A stretch of 6,050 nucleotides of DNA from Bacillota bacterium (GTDB taxonomy: Bacteria > Bacillota > Clostridia > Lachnospirales > Lachnospiraceae), in contig JAEWPQ010000284.1 in the NCBI GenBank assembly GCA_023460575.1, positions 1 to 6,050 of the forward strand, in the 5' to 3' direction. Positions 1 through 3,600 of this stretch are shown piece by piece (the first letter of the stretch is position 1; every line of letters starts with the position of its first letter). The notes under the pieces were generated by a model. It did not search any database, was not told the DNA's origin, and was given only the letters and a program-made list of their open reading frames with translations. Position numbers and translations under genes: made by a program.

Positions 1-12
1 GACAGCTGGTAT

Positions 13-41
13 ATAATACCATGGTTTCGCATATGTGTCAA
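13..41 (-). promoter_or_regulatory. Sigma-A promoter firing leftward out of the window
   Basis: On the minus strand a TTGACA -35 box (36-41) is followed after exactly 17 bases by TATTAT (13-18). The -10 box is preceded by TGG, giving an extended -10 (TGn) element. Transcription would begin at about position 5 and run off the left edge, so the gene served is not visible. It lies downstream of tRNA-Ser and its probable terminator, so it is most likely a new transcription unit. The spacing and hexamers are near consensus, which makes a chance match unlikely. Confidence 0.75.
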
Positions 42-65
42 CCACTTTTTTTCACTGCCCAGTAG

Positions 66-89
66 AAAAAAATAATCATTTGGAAATGA
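66..89 (-). terminator. Weak intrinsic terminator after tRNA-Ser
   Basis: Directly after the tRNA 3' end, the minus strand has a short perfect inverted repeat (76-89, TCATT/AATGA with a small loop). It is followed by TTATTTTTTT (66-75). The stem is AT-rich and only 5-6 base pairs, and it starts one base from the mature tRNA end. It may serve both as a terminator and as a 3' trailer for processing. The U-tract is convincing and the stem is weak. Confidence 0.45.
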
Positions 90-90
90 G

Positions 91-178
91 CGGAGAAAGA
101 GGGATTTGAACCCTCGCGCCGGTTACCCGACCTACACCCTTAGCAGGGGCGCCTCTTCGGCCTCTTGAGTATTTCTCC
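91..178 (-). tRNA. tRNA-Ser (anticodon GCU)
   Basis: This is an 88-base tRNA read on the minus strand. The acceptor stem GGAGAAA (172-178) pairs with TTTCTCC, with G as discriminator at 91. The anticodon loop is CTGCTAA (140-146), so the anticodon is GCT (142-144), decoding AGC and AGU. The anticodon stem CGCCC/GGGTG contains one G-U pair. The T arm is GAGGG-TTCAAAT-CCCTC. Between the anticodon and T arms is a long variable arm with a five-pair stem (GTCGG/CCGGC), which is diagnostic of the class II serine, leucine and bacterial tyrosine tRNAs. CCA is not encoded: the genomic bases after the discriminator are CTC, so CCA must be added enzymatically. Its own promoter lies about 60 bases upstream. 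Confidence 0.97.
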
Positions 179-239
179 GTAGTTCTTAATCTCCATATGA
201 TGCCGTCTATCAAGTATATCTTTTCCAGACGCATTGACA

Positions 240-268
240 ATTATACAAGATATAATTCGACTTGTCAA
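240..268 (-). promoter_or_regulatory. Perfect-consensus sigma-A promoter for tRNA-Ser
   Basis: On the minus strand TTGACA (263-268) and TATAAT (240-245) are separated by exactly 17 bases, a full match to the sigma-A/sigma-70 consensus. The start point should fall near 232-234, giving a leader of about 55 bases before tRNA-Ser. The -35 box overlaps the end of the acyltransferase gene: its TGA stop (265-267) is the central TGA of TTGACA. The -10 region is the left arm of a dyad, AATTATA-N5-TATAATT (239-257), flanked by TTGAC and GTCAA. Confidence 0.9.
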
Positions 269-978
269 CCCATTTTTTGATTTATTTCTTCCTGTATTTT
301 ATTGTGCACGTATTCAGCAATCTGAGTGGTCTTTAAATGCTGATAATCCACATAATAAAGGGGGTTTAGAAAGCAGACTTCTACTTTTTGTTTTCTGGAT
401 GAATTCTCATCAAAGGGCTTGAAACTGTCAATCAGCGCAACTGGTACAATGGGACAGCCGGCATTTACCGCACTTTTAAACGTACCTCCTTTAAATGGCA
501 GCAATCTGTTTCCTTCTCTGCTGCGGGTTCCCTCTGGGAAAATCACAAAATTCTTCTTCTCTTTCACCCCGTCTGTCATCTTAGATATTATCTCTAAAGA
601 AGCTTTTATATCCTGGCGATCTATATAGAAACCATCCAGCGCTTTTACTACTTCCTTAACCAGGATCAGATTGGCCGCCTCTTTTTTTACAACTACGCTT
701 AATGGTTTAGTACAGGCCTCCATAATCGCCAGCATATCAAACAGTCCCTGATGGTTTGGGAAAAGAATAAATCCGTTCTCAGAAGGAAGATTCTCTATTC
801 CATGAACGACAACCTCCACACGACCTGATTTATTTACTTTCTTTACTACATTGCGAATATATTCATAACGTTCTTTATGAGGATAATATTCCTCCTTAAT
901 TCCCATCTTTCTGATTTTATAGAACCATAGGGGTACACGGTAAAAATTTCTTACTACCATATAGAAAATTCGGTTCAT
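265..978 (-). CDS. plsC: 1-acyl-sn-glycerol-3-phosphate acyltransferase (PlsC family)
   Basis: This 237-residue protein is of usual PlsC length. It should transfer an acyl chain to the sn-2 position of lysophosphatidic acid, giving phosphatidic acid at the inner face of the membrane. The family blocks appear in order: NHxxxxD as N75-H76...D81 (the catalytic His-Asp pair), block II around GFYIDR (116-121), block III FPEGTRS (147-153, binding glycerol phosphate), and block IV CPIVPVAL (175-182). No clear transmembrane helix is visible; the N-terminus is basic and aromatic (RNFYRVPLWFYKIRK), which suits peripheral membrane binding. The ATG lies 8 bases after the fumarase beta stop. Its likely ribosome site AGAGAGGA (991-998) sits inside the last codons of that gene at a rather long 12-base spacing, which suggests translational coupling. 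Some family members use other lysolipids, so the exact substrate is inferred. Confidence 0.9.
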   Translation of the reverse strand: MNRIFYMVVRNFYRVPLWFYKIRKMGIKEEYYPHKERYEYIRNVVKKVNKSGRVEVVVHGIENLPSENGFILFPNHQGLFDMLAIMEACTKPLSVVVKKEAANLILVKEVVKALDGFYIDRQDIKASLEIISKMTDGVKEKKNFVIFPEGTRSREGNRLLPFKGGTFKSAVNAGCPIVPVALIDSFKPFDENSSRKQKVEVCFLNPLYYVDYQHLKTTQIAEYVHNKIQEEINQKMG

Positions 979-986
979 GGACTGGT

Positions 987-1538
987 CTATTCCTCTCTGA
1001 ATTGTGCTAGCGCAGTTTCATATAGATTATTACCTTTACTGTCAATTACTACAATAACAGGAAAGTCTTTTATTTCCAAACATCTGACTGCCTCTGTTCC
1101 AAGATCTTCGTAAGCAACTACCTCTGATGAGTAAATACATTTGGAAAGAAGTGCACCTGCCCCACCTACTGCTGCAAAATAAACGGACTGATTTCTTATT
1201 ATTGAATCAATCACTTCTTTACTTCTTTTTCCTTTTCCAATCATAGCTCCAAGTCCCAGATCCAGAAGCTGTGGCGTATATCTATCCATACGGCTGGCTG
1301 TTGTAGGACCTGCAGACCCAATAGGACGCCCTTCTCTGGCCGGGGATGGTCCCATATAATAAATTACATTTCCTTTTATATCAAAAGGCAGGGATTCATT
1401 ATGATCCAGTGCTTCTTTCATTCTTTTGTGTGCTGCATCTCTGGCTGTATATATAGTTCCCGTAAGATAGACGTAATCTCCTGCTTTCAATCTTTGTGCA
1501 TCCTCTTTACTTACTGGCGCTTTCATATGATAATCCAT
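987..1538 (-). CDS. Class I fumarate hydratase, beta subunit
   Basis: This 183-residue protein matches the C-terminal (beta) domain of iron-sulfur fumarases, encoded as a separate gene as is usual in clostridia and archaea. With the alpha subunit it interconverts fumarate and L-malate in the cytosol. Family landmarks are TARDAAHKR (31-39), GPSPAREGRPIGSAGPTT (63-80) running into SRMD (82-85), which helps form the substrate pocket, and the MIGKG loop (99-103). The start is supported by a strong ribosome site GGGAGG (1545-1550) six bases before the ATG. The gene follows the alpha gene by 25 bases and overlaps the acyltransferase ribosome site at its end. The closely related L-tartrate dehydratase beta subunit cannot be excluded by sequence alone, but no tartrate genes are present and a class I fumarase is the commoner annotation for this layout. 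Confidence 0.92.
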   Translation of the reverse strand: MDYHMKAPVSKEDAQRLKAGDYVYLTGTIYTARDAAHKRMKEALDHNESLPFDIKGNVIYYMGPSPAREGRPIGSAGPTTASRMDRYTPQLLDLGLGAMIGKGKRSKEVIDSIIRNQSVYFAAVGGAGALLSKCIYSSEVVAYEDLGTEAVRCLEIKDFPVIVVIDSKGNNLYETALAQFREE

Positions 1539-1544
1539 GGTTTT

Positions 1545-1550
1545 CCTCCC
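1545..1550 (-). promoter_or_regulatory. Ribosome binding site of the fumarase beta gene
   Basis: GGGAGG on the minus strand lies six bases upstream of the ATG at 1536-1538. It fixes the start of the beta subunit and allows efficient independent initiation within the operon, in the 25-base gap after the alpha gene. Confidence 0.85.
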
Positions 1551-1563
1551 TTTCTAACCAAAC

Positions 1564-2406
1564 CTATATAATTCTGTGTGCATGCCGGTTCACGTGACAG
1601 CAGATATTAACTGCTACTGGCAGGCCTGCTATGTGGGTAGGATATGTTTCAATATTCACTGCGAGCGCGGTAACTGTTCCGCCTAATCCTCCGGGCCCAA
1701 TTCCCAGTTTATTGATTTTATAAAGCATTTCTGTTTCCAGTTCTTTTACATATGGAACAGATGGTATTTCATCTAAGTCTCTGGTCAGCGCATGCTTTGC
1801 CATCTGGGCACATTTTTCAAAAGTACCTCCGATACCGACACCTACAACCATGGGCGGACAAGCATTGGGTCCTGCTTCCTTTACAGCTGTTAGAATTGCT
1901 TCCTTTACCCCCTCCAGTCCATCCGCAGGTTTCAGCATAAAAATACGGCTCATATTTTCACTGCCGAATCCCTTTGGTGCCACGGTTATATCAATCTGTT
2001 CTCCCTGTGTGATTTCATAATGAATGACTGCAGGGGTGTTATCCTTCGTATTAATTCGTTCAATAGGTTCAACTACGGATTTTCTTAAATACCCTTCTGT
2101 ATACCCTTCGCGCACTCCCTGATTCACTGCATCTGCCAGGCTGCCTCCCTCAATATGTACATCCTGACCTATTTTTAAAAATATCACTGCCATACCGGTA
2201 TCCTGACAAATAGGTATGAGATCTTCTCTGGCTATTTTCAGGTTTTCTTTAAGCTGACAGAAAACCTGTTTTCCCAAAGCTGACTTTTCTTTCTTAGCTG
2301 ACTGAAAAAATACTTCTTCCATATCCTTTGACAGGACATGATTTGCTTCTATGCACATGTCCTTAATATTTTTTGTGATTTCTTCTGCTCTTATGGTTCT
2401 GATCAT
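1564..2406 (-). CDS. Class I fumarate hydratase, alpha subunit ([4Fe-4S])
   Basis: This 280-residue protein carries the iron-sulfur site of the two-subunit fumarase, which hydrates fumarate to L-malate. Three cysteines in the family's positions should hold the [4Fe-4S] cluster: C67 in ICQDTG, C183 in NACPP, and C270 of the CCH near the C-terminus (C269 is adjacent). The glycine-rich segments VVGVGIGGT and GIGPGGLGGT are also typical. The open frame could begin at an ATG at 2416-2418, but that codon is part of a GGAGG ribosome site (2412-2416) lying five bases before the second ATG at 2404-2406. The second ATG gives the usual family N-terminus MIRTIRAEEI and is chosen here. The gene is first in an operon with the beta subunit and plsC, behind its own promoter. 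Such clusters are oxygen-sensitive, in keeping with an anaerobe. L-tartrate dehydratase alpha is the main alternative. Confidence 0.93.
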   Translation of the reverse strand: MIRTIRAEEITKNIKDMCIEANHVLSKDMEEVFFQSAKKEKSALGKQVFCQLKENLKIAREDLIPICQDTGMAVIFLKIGQDVHIEGGSLADAVNQGVREGYTEGYLRKSVVEPIERINTKDNTPAVIHYEITQGEQIDITVAPKGFGSENMSRIFMLKPADGLEGVKEAILTAVKEAGPNACPPMVVGVGIGGTFEKCAQMAKHALTRDLDEIPSVPYVKELETEMLYKINKLGIGPGGLGGTVTALAVNIETYPTHIAGLPVAVNICCHVNRHAHRII

Positions 2407-2411
2407 GATCT

Positions 2412-2416
2412 CCTCC
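2412..2416 (-). promoter_or_regulatory. Ribosome binding site that decides the fumarase alpha start
   Basis: GGAGG on the minus strand is followed by AGATC and then ATG (2404-2406). An in-frame ATG at 2416-2418 overlaps this site and has no ribosome site of its own (upstream is AT-rich TTTATCGTTTAT), so the shorter protein is preferred. Confidence 0.8.
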
Positions 2417-2446
2417 ATATAAACGATAAATAACTGTCTTTACTTA

Positions 2447-2475
2447 ATCATATACGAATCATATGATGAAATCAA
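2447..2475 (-). promoter_or_regulatory. Promoter of the fumarase-plsC operon with candidate operator
   Basis: On the minus strand TTGATT (2470-2475) and TATGAT (2447-2452) are spaced by 17 bases, with a likely start near 2440 and a leader of about 35 bases. The core is overlapped by a direct repeat on the plus strand, AATCATAT at 2446-2453 and again at 2457-2464, an 11-base period. It is also overlapped by the perfect 10-base palindrome ATCATATGAT (2458-2467) in the spacer. Repeats of one helical turn across the -10 and spacer are what a repressor site would look like. No regulator is assigned by the sequence; the Rrf2 protein encoded next door is the obvious candidate. Confidence 0.65.
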
Positions 2476-2478
2476 GAT

Positions 2479-2508
2479 AAAAAAAGAGGAATGGCATTCA
2501 CCACTCCC
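2479..2508 (-). terminator. Intrinsic terminator of the Rrf2 regulator gene
   Basis: On the minus strand GGAGTGG (2501-2507) pairs with CCATTCC (2488-2494) around a six-base loop. It forms a seven-pair stem with one G-U pair, followed by TC and seven U residues (2479-2485). It lies nine bases after the regulator's stop codon and just before the fumarase promoter, so the regulator and the fumarase operon are separate transcription units. Confidence 0.85.
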
Positions 2509-2517
2509 ACTTACTTA

Positions 2518-2943
2518 TTATATAATAACCCGATTCCGGATTAATTTTTCATGAATATCCTTTATCGTTATCTGCTCCATTCTGTCTCTGCATAAATCAT
2601 TAAGTTCTCCATAAATCTCATCCATCACTCCGGACATCCCGGAAGCGACCATGCAGGGATTGTTCTCATCTCCTGATTTCCAGGAAGACGATACAAAGGC
2701 TACATCAAGTGCATCGCATATTTGCTTCAAATTAATTGTGTCCGGATCACCAATCAGATGATATCCTCCTTCCAGACCTTCTTTTGTTGCAATGATACCT
2801 GCCTTTTTCAGTTTTGCCATAACTTTTCTGACACGGGCAGGATTTGTGCAGACATTAGAAGCCAGTTCTTCACTGGATGTGGTAATCTGTCTCTGATTCA
2901 GATATACCAGTCCGTGAACTGCGACTGCAAATTCACTTGTCAT
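2518..2943 (-). CDS. Rrf2-family transcriptional regulator
   Basis: With the start chosen here the protein has 141 residues, normal for Rrf2 regulators. It opens with the family's first helix (MTSEFAVAVHGLVYL), followed by a winged helix-turn-helix: SSEELASNVCTNPARVRKVM at about 24-43, then KLKKAGIIATKEGLEGGYHL as recognition region and wing. The dimerisation part follows (INLKQICDALD onward). Cysteines are at 32, 76, 97 and 118 and do not form the closely spaced triad of Fe-S sensors such as IscR or NsrR, so a cluster is not predicted. The open frame extends 12 residues further, to an ATG at 2977-2979. That codon has no ribosome site, whereas 2941-2943 has GGGGG (2950-2954) at six bases and fits family N-termini better. 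It has its own promoter and terminator. The target is unknown; the neighbouring fumarase operon or its own gene are candidates. Confidence 0.88.
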   Translation of the reverse strand: MTSEFAVAVHGLVYLNQRQITTSSEELASNVCTNPARVRKVMAKLKKAGIIATKEGLEGGYHLIGDPDTINLKQICDALDVAFVSSSWKSGDENNPCMVASGMSGVMDEIYGELNDLCRDRMEQITIKDIHEKLIRNRVII

Positions 2944-3005
2944 GCTAATCCCCCATTCTCTTAAATCTTGCATCTTCATCTGTAATTATTGTAGTTTCAG
3001 TTTGT

Positions 3006-3034
3006 ATCTTACCAAGTTGTATGCTGATTGTCAA
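3006..3034 (-). promoter_or_regulatory. Extended -10 promoter of the Rrf2 regulator gene
   Basis: On the minus strand TTGACA (3029-3034) and TAAGAT (3006-3011) are separated by 17 bases, and TGG precedes the -10 box as an extended element. The start point should be near 2998-3000. That leaves a leader of about 55 bases to the preferred ATG at 2943, or only about 20 bases to the upstream ATG at 2979. Confidence 0.8.
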
Positions 3035-3058
3035 GGGCAGGAGACCGAAAACAGAGTT

Positions 3059-3441
3059 CTATTCATTCTTATCTTTTATACGGATAATAACTTTCTTAAT
3101 TACCCGGTCATCTGCCTCAAGAATTGAATAGTGATTTGATTCATCTTCAATCTCCATGGGAATCTGGGACTGCATGGGAATAAAACCCAGCTCCGATTAT
3201 ATTATCAATCTCACCCTTATAGACTGGAATTCTGGAATGCCTGGTATTTAGAATATCATGAAGCACCTGATCTACCGGGTGCCCAATATCAATGGTTATC
3301 ATATCCTGTCTTGGGGTCATTTTGAATCAGAGATGCTTTTTTATTTCCGCTGTCTGCTAACATGCGGATCCTGTTTTTATTGACCGATACAACGGCCATT
3401 TCTGCCCCTGCAAAAAATGCATTCATTACCGTAAGGGCAGT
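3059..3441 (-). pseudogene. Decayed CNNM/HlyC-CorC family (DUF21 + CBS domain) membrane protein gene
   Basis: No frame is open through this stretch, but three pieces of one protein family follow in the right order on the minus strand. Piece 1 (3441-3325) reads TALTVMNAFFAGAEMAVVSV then NKNRIRMLADSGNKKASLIQ, the start of the DUF21 membrane domain. Piece 2, one base out of frame from 3320, reads MTPRQDMITIDIGHPVDQVL and then HSRIPVYKGEIDNIIG, the beginning of the CBS pair with its MTPR motif; its frame stops at 3147-3149. Piece 3, in the third frame (about 3170-3059), reads IEDESNHYSILEADDRVIKK and ends at TAG (3059-3061), resembling the tail of the CorC/HlyC C-terminal domain. About 380 bases remain of a gene normally near 1.2-1.3 kb. 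Most of DUF21 and the second CBS repeat have been deleted. Intact relatives are implicated in divalent cation (Mg2+/Co2+) transport, and this copy cannot work. Confidence 0.85.
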
Positions 3442-3474
3442 TTCTAAGCTAAATTTTCTCCTTTTATCGGGACT

Positions 3475-3525
3475 AAAGAAAAAGTCTCAGGAAGCAGTAA
3501 AATAATAATTGCTGCAGCCTGAGCC
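3475..3525 (-). terminator. Intrinsic terminator downstream of gyrA
   Basis: On the minus strand CTCAGG (3518-3523) pairs with CCTGAG (3486-3491). After a 2x2 internal loop GCAG pairs with CTGC, leaving an AT-rich terminal loop. The stem is followed by ACTTTTTCTTT, a nearly unbroken U-tract at 3475-3483. It lies about 80 bases after the gyrA stop, with no other gene between, so it most likely ends the gyrA transcript just before the CNNM-family remnant. Confidence 0.65.
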
Positions 3526-3532
3526 TTTTCAC

Positions 3533-3579
3533 TGTCCTTTGTTTATGATTGGTATTATAAAATAAAGGACATTTTTTTT
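3533..3579 (+). terminator. Long hairpin with U-tract in the plus direction
   Basis: On the plus strand TGTCCTTTGTTTATGAT (3533-3549) pairs with the segment at 3554-3571 around a TGGT loop. It forms about 17 pairs with two G-U pairs and one bulged A, followed by eight T residues (3572-3579). This has the full form of an intrinsic terminator, but it reads against gyrA, and I see no plus-strand gene to its left. Read on the minus strand the stem loses two pairs and has A residues before it and no U-tract after it. It may block antisense transcription into gyrA or act as an mRNA 3' hairpin. Confidence 0.55.
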
Positions 3580-3600
3580 CTATATTGTATTTGTTAAGAA

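Noticed and set aside
234..256. Possible plus-strand promoter using TTGACA (234-239) and TATAAT (251-256)
   Set aside because: The two boxes are only 11 bases apart, too close for sigma-A; they arise from the dyad around the minus-strand tRNA promoter.
987..2406. L-tartrate dehydratase TtdA/TtdB
   Set aside because: It is homologous and cannot be strictly excluded, but no tartrate transporter or regulator is nearby and fumarase is the usual role in this layout.
3289..3426. A 45-codon minus-strand ORF starting at the ATG 3424-3426 as a real small protein
   Set aside because: Its residues match the start of the DUF21 domain of a much larger family and then run out of frame at the junction near 3320; there is no good ribosome site. 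It is a fragment of the pseudogene.
3470..3533. A 19-codon leader-like ORF (GTG at 3529-3531, reading KRLRLQQLLFYC) after AAAGGA downstream of gyrA
   Set aside because: It coincides with the gyrA terminator hairpin, has biased hydrophobic content expected of AT-rich DNA, and precedes only a broken gene.
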